64,000 nt of DNA from Ectocarpus siliculosus (Eukaryota > Sar > Phaeophyceae > Ectocarpales > Ectocarpaceae). The stretch covers positions 82,027 to 146,026 of the forward strand of contig FN649742.1 of assembly GCA_000310025.1 (NCBI GenBank), given 5' to 3'. Both the position numbers and the translations under genes were made by a program. How positions within the stretch are numbered: position 1 is the first letter of the stretch; each line of letters opens with the position of its first letter. Shown piece by piece: positions 1-10,371 of this stretch. The notes under the pieces are model-generated. The model searched no databases. It was given only the letters and a program-made list of their open reading frames with translations, and was not told the DNA's origin.

Positions 1-480
1 AATTTTTTGGGGATAATAAGAAGTTTTGGAGGGCTTTGGAGGCCCCCTTTTTGGCTTTTGCAAGGGGCGTGGGGGGGGGGAAGAAAAACTTTTTTGATTC
101 AAAAGCCCCTTTTTTGGCAAAAAAGGGGGGGGGGGGAAAAATAATTGTTTTAGGTTTTTGACAAGGGGGGGGGGGCGGAAACGAAACCACCAATTGTTAT
201 TCCCAAAACCAAAAAAAAAATTAATAAAATAAAAAACCCCCTTTTAATTTTTTTATTAGGGTGGGAAAATTAGGGGGAAAGGTTTAAAATTTAAAAAGAT
301 TTTAAATACGGAATTTGTGGGCAAACCAAAAAGGGTGGGAAACTTTTTTTTAAGGGGGTTTTTTTATTGGCCACATGTTTCAAAATAAATTTTTTGTTGG
401 GGAACCCCCCCCCCCCCCCCCGTATGTCGAACCTGCGGCAACCCCCTCCACCTCCAAGAGAAAAAAAAAACAACTTTCGT
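1..480. other. Homopolymer-rich, low-confidence sequence
   Basis: This stretch is dominated by long runs of G, C, T and A, including a C run near 404-421, with almost no ordinary sequence between them. It resembles the degraded end of a contig or an error-prone read. The GT31 gene should continue into it from the right, but no further exon can be read. Short glycine- or proline-rich ORFs here are homopolymer translations and are not called. Confidence 0.6.
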
Positions 481-592
481 CAGTACTGCCGATTCTTGTG
501 GGCGAGTGACTGCCGTTGTCCACCGCAGAACACGAACACGACCCTCCTCCCCCTCCCCAATCGAACCTACTGCCAATCTCCCTCTCCCTCAC

Positions 593-3500
593 ATTCACGT
601 CCTCCCAAGAGCATTGCTGGTGCGGGTGACAAGAGGGGTCGTCCAGGTGGCTCGCCAGGAGCCGCACGGACTTCTGGTTCAGCAGGTAGGCCGCCCCCCC
701 GGAGTTGAAAATCCGGTCGTTGTTCCCCTTCGGCCGAAAACGCCTTCCCAGGTACATGGGCACGCTTCCACCGTCCTTGAAACCGCCCGCGGCCTTCTTG
801 ATGTCGTCCGAGAGGAGGTACTGTTGCCGCGCGGTTGAGGACAAAGGCGTCGGAAAGCCAAAACAAATCGCAACTTGTGGGCGGAGAGCACCATCACACG
901 ACAGACAGGGGCGCCGGGAGACGTACTTGTAGGCATTCTACGGCGCATCAAGATTGTAAGGTTCTTGAGGATGCAGGGCGCATCGTCGCCGCTATATTTC
1001 AGCATCCCCTTGAAACTATCATTCGTTTTCACCTACAACTTCCGTGCACGTAGAACATCCCTCCAGCCAAGCAGAATACTCGAAGACCCAGATTATACTA
1101 ACATGGCAATCCCGCCAGTTTAGCGTGCTTCTTGCAGAAGTTACAATGTCTACGCCTCGTTTGTGGACGCCGCCGAGAGCCTCTTGCCGTTATTCTGTGT
1201 GTGCTGGTGACTTCGAAGAGCTCTGGACAGCTTCTCCATAGTCATCTCGTGTTGTGTAAGTCAATGGGTCTTTTCGTGTGATGGTGGAATGGATGGCTCC
1301 AAAAATAACAAGTCATGCCTGCACATCGTTGCTACGTACCCGACGACACCAACACCACCGCAGCGGCACGGCGGTACACTGTACACGCCAAAAATCAATG
1401 CAGCGGCCACAAACACGGCACTATCACCTACATATCGAACATTTTCATAATCGTTCCTGATGCAAAACGCAGGTTGTTCTTCTACTCACTATGAAGACTC
1501 AACTCCTTCGACAAATGCTTTGGTTACATCTCGATCGGGTAGTCTCTCTTCACTTGTATGAACTTCTTCTACAAAGTAAAACATTCAGCTATTTAGTGTT
1601 GTGTGCATCATGCTGTACCTTTCTCAGGTTCTCGACGATGAGGAAGATGTCGTCGCCGCCAAGAACGAACCAATCAAAGTCGTTAATGTAGTGCCTGTCG
1701 ATGTACTTCCAGATGGCGCGACTCTTCTGCCACATGTTGTCCCATTCCTCCGGCCCCTCGTGCTTGATCTTGAACCTGACCCGCGGAGTCAAAGACACAC
1801 CCGTACACAACGACAGGGGCGTTTGGAACAAGTACAACCCATCACCGCGAAAGATGCACACTCACACAGACCAACTGACAAACACAAAAGAATGGCTAGC
1901 GTAAGTGATAGTTGTGCCTGTGTGCATGGCAGTACACTGCCGTTTCCATGCGTACGCAAACAAAGTGTACAAGGATAATTTTCCGGCAAAATATTCCTAA
2001 AAATAGAGCCGTTGGCAACTACGGGGACCCTACGGATGGTCGCAATTGGCTCCGTGTCCACTCTCTCTTCTTGGCACCACTCTTTGTCTGCACCTCACGG
2101 AATCAAACCAGTCTGACCTCGATATTCGAGCCAAAAACTGAATTACCACGAGCTTGGCACCCCGCCACCCGCGGCGTCTGCTGATGGGAAACAGCCTGTT
2201 GTTATTCGCAGTTAGGCACTGCTGTGGCATGCATACGTGCTGTTTGGCCAGAGGCCTAGCTGCGGAACAGGCGGAGTTTTTCGTCCCGGTTAGCACGGCA
2301 AGAGCCCGCAGCGAGCCGACATTCGTTGAGAGGACAAAACCAATCGAAAGTTGACTCGTTGCAGGCTCTTGCCGTGCTGACGGGGTCGCAAAACGCCGCC
2401 TGTCCCGCAGCTACACCTCCGGCCAAAGAGCACGTACGCATACCACAGCAGTGCCGAACTGCGCACCAGTGCTGTTACATTACCACTGCTGCATCAAGAC
2501 TTCCGGCTTTGCCGCCTCCCGCACGAAGGTCGCCTGTCAACCACCACCATTCGGAAATCTTATCTTCTCGACCGCAATGACGTTGAATTAGAGACGGCTG
2601 GACTACTAGCTGGGTGACGGCTTGCGACACAGAAACCATTCTCTCCCAGTAGGAACAATACGAAGGGCGGAGGTATTGCATTCCTATCAGGAAGGGCTGC
2701 ACAGTGCAAACTGCGACAGCATGAGCAACAACGGCAAGAGACTGTACCAAGAAGATCTGTCACTGAGGGAGCGATGAACAGCCTAAAGCTACAAACCAAG
2801 TACAAGGGCAGCAGGAATCTCACGAGGGGACGGCGAGGTCGACTTGGTCGCTGAAAGCCACGAAACCGTCGCAGCGTGATGCCCACGTCTCCTTGATTGC
2901 CTGTGAAATACAATACATCAGATGATGACGAGAACACAAGCCTATTACACGTACGAAGTAGCTGCCATGAGATCAGCGGCAGTCACGAGCACGGTACAAT
3001 ACTACCGCCCAACAACAACAGCACACGCGCCACACACCACCAATACGGTGCATTACAATAAATTAAATTACAATAGGGGACCGGGGACAAAAACCGTCAA
3101 TCTTTTGGGTCGAGGGCCAGTTTCTTCTTATTTCGTCACCACCGGTGAGTACAGGTCATTATAAAGAGTTTAGAGTAGGATCCTCGGCAGCGCTGTGATT
3201 CTGAACCGAATTTTCTTGACTTTTCGTGGAACCTTTTTTCACAACGCCATTCTTCGTAACTGCGCGGCCGCACTGTTACACCTCAGTCAGAGGGGTGATG
3301 AAAAAACATCGCACTAGCCGCCAAGGGATGAATAAAATCCAGGACGAACTCCTACGGGGAAGCAGTGCAAGACGGAAGGCTGGTTGGGTAGTTCCGCCGT
3401 TCAGGCCTCTGCATGCTGAACGCCTCAACTACGCTACTCTGGTTCGTTATTCGTGCGACAACGGGATTGGTGCTGGACGCCCACAACCGACATTGACTTC

Positions 3501-6242
3501 GAAGCGACGTCCGGCCTGTGCTTCCACCAACGCTGGGGTTTGCTGATCCCTAACACACAAGCCTACCACGAACGCCCGGCTACGAAGCCCTGGACTACGT
3601 GCACATTGTACCATTCAATGACTAGTGTGGCCGAAGATTCGTGCCATGATCGGAGGTGCACAAATTTCGACAAAAATGCCATACCAGTGGCGCGGCTAAG
3701 GCGGCTACACCATGCTTACTCTCTACTTTCATCAACGCCCAGCAAAAAACATTGGTCTCCGAGCGGGAGGATACAGGCGTTCATTGTGTTTGGCAGGTAC
3801 GCAGGTAAGCCAAACAATACTTCAAGGGGTAACGACGGTCGAATGACGCACACGAAATCGCGGCCCGGCCCAAAACAACACGATCGAGGAGCTGAAACAA
3901 AGGGATGTGTACCCCTGTACCGAAGCACGGCCCCGAACCCCTGGCCAACCACTGCTCTCAGAACCGCACACCCGAACCCAACGTACACACATGACACATC
4001 GCATACCACGTGCAGAGCAAAGGTGGATGGTGTGTGTTGGAATCGGTACTGGGTGTCCGTTGATTGGCGGCCGCTCACACCTTGATTTTGGTGTCATGGT
4101 TTGCGTGGTACGTGTAGACGCCGCAGAATATTCTCGGCGCGGTTTTGGCAGCGCCTCCCCACACGTCAACTTGGGCGATCAGCTGCTTGTGGCTATCATT
4201 CCTGGCAAACAAAACAAAAAAACAGAAGTAAAAAAATATTCAGTACGTGTCAAGGGAGGGAGGGGGGTGTCGTTTGTGGGTAGGTAGGGATAAAGTACAA
4301 AATACTTCAAGACTTGTACCGTGGGAAGCGGATAACATGACGTTTTCTTTCGCCTGTCGTCCTGCGCGTTGGTTGAACCGAACGCAGATGCGGCAGTGCA
4401 GAGGAAGACAAATCTTCGGCAGTTAGACCGGCGCTAGACAGAAACACGCTTCACTATTCTGCTTCTTAAAAGCCGACAGAATTGCACCAGGCGGCGCCGT
4501 GACCGGCCACTCGAGCTTCTTCGCTTCAGACCTCCGTCGTCATCATTTCTCGAGGTCCAATTCCTCGACAGCGGGGTGGGCCCGTCCTATTGCAAATGGG
4601 ATACACAGCAATGCTGCAGCGACGCGTGACACCCCCTCAACTCTCTGTGCAAACCCGAACATCATCTGGTGCCTTGCGCTTCGCGGCGGAGCAAGAGCAA
4701 CCAGAGAAGAAAAAAGTAATGTAGAATGTCGAGAGGTACGAAAGAAGACTCACAGATCGCACACTCCTTCGGGAAGGGCGTACAAGGTAGGGGCCCACTG
4801 CGAAGACCGGAAAAAATGGTTGGGGTCGAACTTTTGCTGGTAGTTCCACGGCTTCCCGATCATCTGTTCCTCGGCGTCGGAGAGCCCGAGCGATTCTTGG
4901 AGAGTCATGAGCCTCCTGGCGCCTTCCCGCTCCGGAGGGACGGCATCGGCATCACCCGCACCTCCCGCCGCAGCAACCTTGTGGGGGCGGACAAGGTAGG
5001 GTGGGTATGCTGCAGAGGTCAGGTCCAGGTTGGGAGCGAGTTGGGTTTGGAGCTAGCGGCGCACGTGCGGCTAGAGAGGGGGCGGAAGCACAGGTTGGGC
5101 GCGGGCGGTAGTTCTCAGTTCTCAGTGAGTGTCATTATCTTACGTTGAAAAAAGCTTCGGCAAGGGCAAGGTTTCAAGTCAACAGAGATAATGCTCCTGT
5201 CCTAACATATATTTTGGCAACCCCTCTCGTCATCCCGGATTCCTTCCTAGTGCCCCCTTGCTGCACACATGCCCCGTCAAGCACTCGTTGTACTGCTAGT
5301 TTTGTCCTCCGCAATGGTTGTGTGGGGCATGCATCTGTAGGTGCTCTCGCGATAGTCATGTTACGTGCGTTGTGTGCAGATCTCGACACAAGGAAAGGAA
5401 AACAACTCGGCGGGGAGTTGAAGGATAGGGTCTCGATCCCTACAAGCAGGGGACGGCGGATCTTGGGATCTCAAGACGAGGATCGATCGCAGACACAACC
5501 AACGTCGAGAGGGGGCGGGCTTTGTCCCGTACGGGTGTAACTCCATAATCTTTCATACGGGTGGGTTGGTTCCGTTTACTTTACGCTAGGGACCTAAGGA
5601 AGTCTCCTGAGTCCCCTCTTGCCCTCGGGTGGGTGGTCCTTGTCCGATGTCTTCCTAGTGCATCCAAGCGAGTCGCGCCCACGGCACGAAAGGGGGTGCG
5701 GCACAACTGCTTACCATCCACCGGTCAAGCGTGATTATGCAAAGGATGTGAGTTGTTCCGGAGACGTGACTTCCGCGACCAGTGATGGATCGTACTGCAG
5801 CAGTAGGTCATCTGCAGCGTCTCAAAAACACCTGGGCTGCGCCACGCCCCGACTGAAGACCCTTTGCTTTGTGTACCCTCTACTGTATTCGTGCGCCCTA
5901 TCGCTTCTTGGTTGACTCTGATTTTACCCCAAAACCCACCGACAGCAGCAAAGGTGCAAGTACATTCCACAGGCACTTGCACACGATTACATTTACATGA
6001 GTGCCCTTTGGTCGATGGCACAAGTTCTGAGCCCGACTCTTTTCGCTTCACATGGTACATCACATGTAAGATCAGATACACACCGACAGGTGCTGCTACC
6101 TATAGGCTAGGTGCTAGACGCTGCTGCTGCTGTTTTACGTTTGTAGTGTTCCTTGTTTCGTTCTCACTTCGTTTCCAGAGTCTTCCTGCACGGCAAACAC
6201 GCAGGAGATTGCCAGAGCGCCGAGGAGAACCCGGAGCACCAT
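593..6242 (-). CDS. GT31 family glycosyltransferase, C1GALT1-like (3' end missing)
   Basis: Six exons fit with agreeing phases: 6242-6168, 4977-4754, 4201-4081, 2900-2824, 1775-1619 and 820-593, giving 294 codons so far. Exon 1 encodes a signal peptide (M-V-L-R-V-L-L-G-A-L-A). Later exons give the GT31 core: RIFCGVYTYHANHD, then AIKETWASRCDG, then NMWQKSRAIWKYI, then NDFDWFVLGGDDIF, then MYLGRRF, SGGAAYLL and a final EDVN. Core-1 beta-3-galactosyltransferases add galactose to O-linked GalNAc in the Golgi using a DxD-bound metal. Here the usual ADDD is GGDD, so the first aspartate is glycine. Acceptor specificity cannot be read from sequence and a related beta-3-glycosyltransferase is equally possible. 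The C-terminal exon or exons would lie below 593 and are not legible. The gene is divergent from TIM22. Confidence 0.85.
2190..2478. repeat. Near-perfect palindrome (long hairpin) in a GT31 intron
   Basis: The left arm (about 2190-2325) and the right arm (about 2343-2478) are reverse complements over roughly 135 bases at about 80% identity or better by eye, with only some 12-18 bases between them. The two arms also translate to related peptides from opposite strands. It lies in the intron between the exons ending at 2824 and starting at 1775. I see no clear target-site duplication. It could be a MITE or foldback element, or an inverted duplication making a hairpin RNA. Confidence 0.75.
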
Positions 6243-6539
6243 TTGTTCACAGCAGTACTCCGCCACGCCACGAATCTCCACACCACGGGCGGCGGTGCTA
6301 TGGGCGCAGCGCGATTGAGGGGTGGTGTCGGGGGCACAACGCATGATACAACAGTATTCCTCCGCATGAAAACCCCCCCGTACCCCGTACTCCGTACCCC
6401 GTGCCCCGTGCCCTGCGCCTGGGATTCGCGCCCCTGCTGCGCGCCCCATTGGTTGCGCCGCAGGTTGGTGGTGTGCCGCACCCAGTCGCTGCACCGCGCT
6501 GCTGCTGCTGTACTGCCTGCTCTTGCGTACTCTTTTACC
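6243..6539. promoter_or_regulatory. Shared divergent promoter region, GT31 and TIM22
   Basis: Only 297 bp separate the start codons of the minus-strand GT31 gene (6242) and the plus-strand TIM22 gene (6540). The interval must therefore hold both 5' UTRs and both promoters. Near 6375-6420 it contains a run of imperfect direct repeats of a CCCCGTA/CCCCGTG unit. I see no convincing TATA box. Confidence 0.5.
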
Positions 6540-8451
6540 ATGCCTGCTGACGATGACAGACGACACGGCGAATGTTGTAACCAGCAGGGACCCGAGGGGT
6601 TGAGGTCTCTGCACCCCCAACTGGGGTCGAGGTTGCCGTTCTTCCTTCCCTGGGTACCCCGACCTGCAGCGGGAGCGGCAGATGCGATGCCAACGCCGCC
6701 GGTCTTGACTGAATCTTGCGGCTTCAAGCTCATTATGGGCACCGTGGGAGGTAAGGCATTGTTTTTTTGGTGTAACGCTTGCTTTCTCTGGGTTATAACT
6801 GCTGCTTTTGTGGTGTACTGCGACATGCAGGGTATTTGTGCTCCCGACAAGTTCTCCGGTGTGCATGGAGTCACCCATGGTGTGCAGCCAAAGTAGCTTG
6901 CCGACTCATGATGATGCCCGCGTGGATGATCCAGTTCTCTGTCCAATGGTGTGCTATGACACCGCTTGTGTGGTTGAGCTGGCAGCTCCAGTGCAGTCCA
7001 GATAGAACGAGGAACGTGTTTGGCAGTATCACAATGGCATCTCCATGAGCAGAAACGTCTCGAGCGACATACATCGCCGAATAGCAAGACAGTCGTTTCC
7101 CCGCACACCCGTCTTATTGCACGACCAAAGGCTACAAATACCTGCTTTACGTTGGTTGTGTTTTAGTGTCATGCACATCATCCCATGAATCTGGCAGCTC
7201 ATCCTTGGTTGATGGCCGTGCTACGACTGGTGCTGAATGCCTTGCTTTTCGATTACGTTTTCCTTGCAACAGGGGCAGGAATGGGCTTCGTGTTCGGTTT
7301 GTTCCTCGGGGCGATGGGCGATATGCAGCCGTTACAGATGATCAACGGACGGGAGGTCCCTCAGGCACCGTTCAGAGAACAGGTAAAAACACCCCACCAT
7401 TTGTATTTATGCATTCTTGCGGCAGGAAGCGCTGGGTTGGCTGCAGCCATCCCGCACGTGTGCATACATGCTGGATACAGTGCCGCTTTCGTGCATTGGG
7501 ACGAACTTCCACGCCCGCGCTCTCCCCTCCCCTGCCTGACGAACTTGCGATGTTGGCTATTGGCTGTCTCAGGCGCGACTGGCGTACAAGCAAACCGCGG
7601 ACCGATCGCTTAGCATGGGGAGAAATTTTGCATCGTTTTCAGGTGTGAATTCTTTTCCCCATTCACATGTAGTACGTGACCAGACGTATATACACGTAAG
7701 TACGCAGGTACAGCTGTAGTAGGATGACGCTTTCGTTGTGCTGCACTGATGCTATGGGAGATCGTACCGGCCCAGCCATAAGTTCTGCACGTCGAGGTTA
7801 TCGCCTCCCGAAGTCGGGGTGGTGGTCTCTTAGAAAACTACTGTAGTTGAGACGCGGCCCGTTTCACGGCGCTGACGACAGCGCTGGGCGAGCCTACTTT
7901 ACTGCCGTTGTGAATGCGTGCCCTCCTTCGTGCTCGAGAGGAAGATTTACGTACTGCTGTAGCAGAGCTGTGTGCCGCGGGAGTTCCGTGATTGGCTCAG
8001 GAAATAAGGCGATGCACTCCTTGCACCACGTGAAGCGCGTGGTACAGCCTCCTCCAGTGCACGGCATGCAATGGCCGAGAATCGGCGCCAACCTCGAACA
8101 AGTAGCCGAAAGCAATAGCTGCCGAAATCACCCTCCTGCCTTAACAATCTTAACCCACCGGCTCCCGCTTCTTGCTGCGCGTCGACGATGTCTGCCGTCG
8201 CTGTGTCTGCGGTTGCTTTCGTGTTGATCATGCTTTTCACGCATGTGGGTCTGCCCCCCAAAGCTATTTTTATGGGGTCGGAATGCGTCATCGAGAAAAT
8301 GCGCGGCAAGACTGACATGATGAACTCCGTCTACGCGGGGTGCGCGACAGGGGCGGCCTTCGGCATGAAGCAAGGCCCGCAGGCGGCATGTTTCGGCTGC
8401 GTGGGGATGGCCACGTTCTCTGCGCTCATGGATAAACTCATGGGGCACTAA
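6540..8451 (+). CDS. TIM22: Mitochondrial import inner membrane translocase subunit TIM22
   Basis: TIM22 forms the inner-membrane channel that inserts carrier proteins delivered from the intermembrane space. Four exons fit with agreeing phases: 6540-6750, 7273-7382, 7573-7642 and 8264-8451, giving 192 residues, normal for the family. Recognisable Tim17/22/23-superfamily pieces are ESCGFKLIMGTVGG joined across the first intron to AGMGFVFGLFLGAM; the PFREQ segment; the ECVIEKMRGKTD loop; then YAGCATGAAFGMKQGPQAA and the final hydrophobic helix ending D-K-L-M-G-H. The start at 6540 gives a polar N-terminal extension. An in-frame ATG at 6687 would give a shorter protein, and a strong acceptor near 6669 also allows an upstream first exon. 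The family assignment is firm; the N-terminus is not. Confidence 0.9.
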
Positions 8452-10371
8452 GCACTCTTGGGCAGTAACATATTGGTCAGGATGAGGTGTGACGGAGCGG
8501 TCAGGGTGACCACTCTTGGCAAGAAGCGAGCTCTTCCTGTCGTACAAATTGCGGCACGACAACGTACTGAAGCGCGAAACACTACTACGATTATGGCGTG
8601 TTTTCGACGTGCTGCCTGCGCGGAAGGAAGAGAAGGGCTGTCTGTGTCACCGCTGTAGGTGTTCATGATAGAGAAACGTTTTTCTGTGTGAGGTGCAAGC
8701 CGGATTTGTTTGGTTTCGGTAGCCCATGGCGAGCGCAATGCCGGCTGTTGGGAAATGCCTTTGCGAGTGCCTGCAGCCTTGCAGTGCAGCATTTGTGCAG
8801 GTTACATAAGGGGGTATCGGTTTTTGTGAGACGATGACAACGAGAACGTCCGCCGAACGGGGTCAGCCGCCATGTACAGTAGTGGGATACCAGATTTTCA
8901 GAGGTTTGATTTACCAGTCACACCATTGGGTTGCGTGTTGCTCGCTCTCAAGCCTTGACCCTCTTTTTTTCTCTGCTGCCGCCGACCACTACCTATATCT
9001 CCAATCCCACCCGTGGGCATAGTCTGCAAGCCAAACCAAGCGTCTGGGGAAACACGCCGTGGAAAAGAAAAAATACTCCATGCTACGTCTCCAACACATG
9101 ACCAGCAATGAAATTCTTTGCAATTCTTATTCTTTCAACTTCTGCGATTGTAGCACAACGACAGACACAGAAACTCGTCGGTTGGGTCCTCTCAGCCAAA
9201 CCGAGCGTCTGGGGAAACACGCCGTGAACAAAAAAATGTCATCCTCCATCCTACGTTTCCAAAACATGACCAGCATATGAAATTTCTTTGCAATTCTTTC
9301 AACTTCTGCTAGCACAGCGACAGACACAGAAGTTCGTCGGCTGGTTCCTCAACCAGCACACACCCATCCACCCACCGACTTTCCCACTCCCTAGCAATAT
9401 ATTCCCCGACTCTGATTCTTCACAGTACCACCCGTGCACAGTAAGCACAGGCAAAACAGTCGTTTGTGAAATGCTTCCAACAGAAAAAATCCCGCTGCTA
9501 CATACTTTGGCTCTGCCGTTGCTTGGCAACCCCCACTGGAGACAAGGAACCGTCCTCCTGTTTTACGTTCTGCATGATACGGCCAAAACCAAACGCCAAA
9601 ACCGAGCGTCGTTGGTTGCACTGCGACACATAAACTAATGTAAAATATACAGCAAGGCAACAGAGAAAGAACAGACAAAAACTGCAGAGAAACAAAACAA
9701 GGACCTCGACTGCTGCCGCGGGCAACAAGCGAAACACACCCGGCAAAAGAAAAGCGAAACAACAGTAAGCGTGAAGCGCCATTCCCCCCTACACCACCGC
9801 CCCTTCGCCCCGATGCCCGCAGACCGGAAATGGTGCCAGTTCCAACTACAAAACGGTCAGCAGCTCGTCTGTACCATCAAGTACCTCTCTTGCTCCGTGC
9901 CTTCTTCTCTGGACGCCTCTCCACGCCTCCACCCCCACGTCTCTCACACCACCGGCGCGGAGCTTTTCTGCGGTTAAATCGATAACTCTCCAGCACCCGT
10001 CGCCCATTCCCTTCAGACAAAAACATATTGGTGTTATTCTTTCTCCATCCTCCTTCGGGCCTCCGTCCTTGCCAAGAAACTTTCCAAGTGCGGAACGCTT
10101 CTCGTGGGGCACTCAGAGCATCTTCACTCTCGCCCGACGTTGCCTCGCCCCGCCCCCCCGCGTCCAAGCCACCACCCCCCCCCCCACGTGTTTCTCCACT
10201 CAGCACACACTTTTTTTGTCCTGATTGCTTTCCCGCCAGCCTCTCACGCGAGGACGGGCCATTCTCTTTGAATTTTCTCTCATCTACACGTCCACCACCC
10301 ACTTCGTCCGTCTCCGACCCGATCCGATCCGAATGCATCGGCGAATCGCTCGCCACCGGCTCACGTTAACC
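8452..10371. other. Intergenic region between convergent TIM22 and qRRM genes
   Basis: No coding exon is recognised. It holds the 3' flanks of both genes, a two-copy direct repeat (9030-9350, listed separately) and a pyrimidine-rich stretch at 10150-10350 with a run of Cs near 10177. Confidence 0.5.
9030..9350. repeat. Two-copy tandem repeat, unit about 160-165 bp
   Basis: Copy 1 (about 9030-9194) and copy 2 (about 9195-9350) share the same order of blocks: the opening GCGTCTGGGGAAACACGCCG, then an A-rich tract, then CATGACCAGCA, a TTTCTTTGCAATTCT-like block, then ACGACAGACACAGAA and a TCGTCGG ending. Small indels separate the copies. A degenerate partial third start may lie near 9597. No coding potential is evident. 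Confidence 0.7.

Noticed and set aside
291-708. Gly- and Pro-rich ORFs at the left edge
   Set aside because: They come from homopolymer runs of doubtful quality and from antisense of the GT31 exon at 593-820.
6135-7108. Overlapping 247- to 314-codon ORFs on both strands
   Set aside because: They are extended open frames around GC-rich sequence. Only the 75-bp GT31 exon (6242-6168) and TIM22 exon 1 (6540-6750) have splice sites and family matches.
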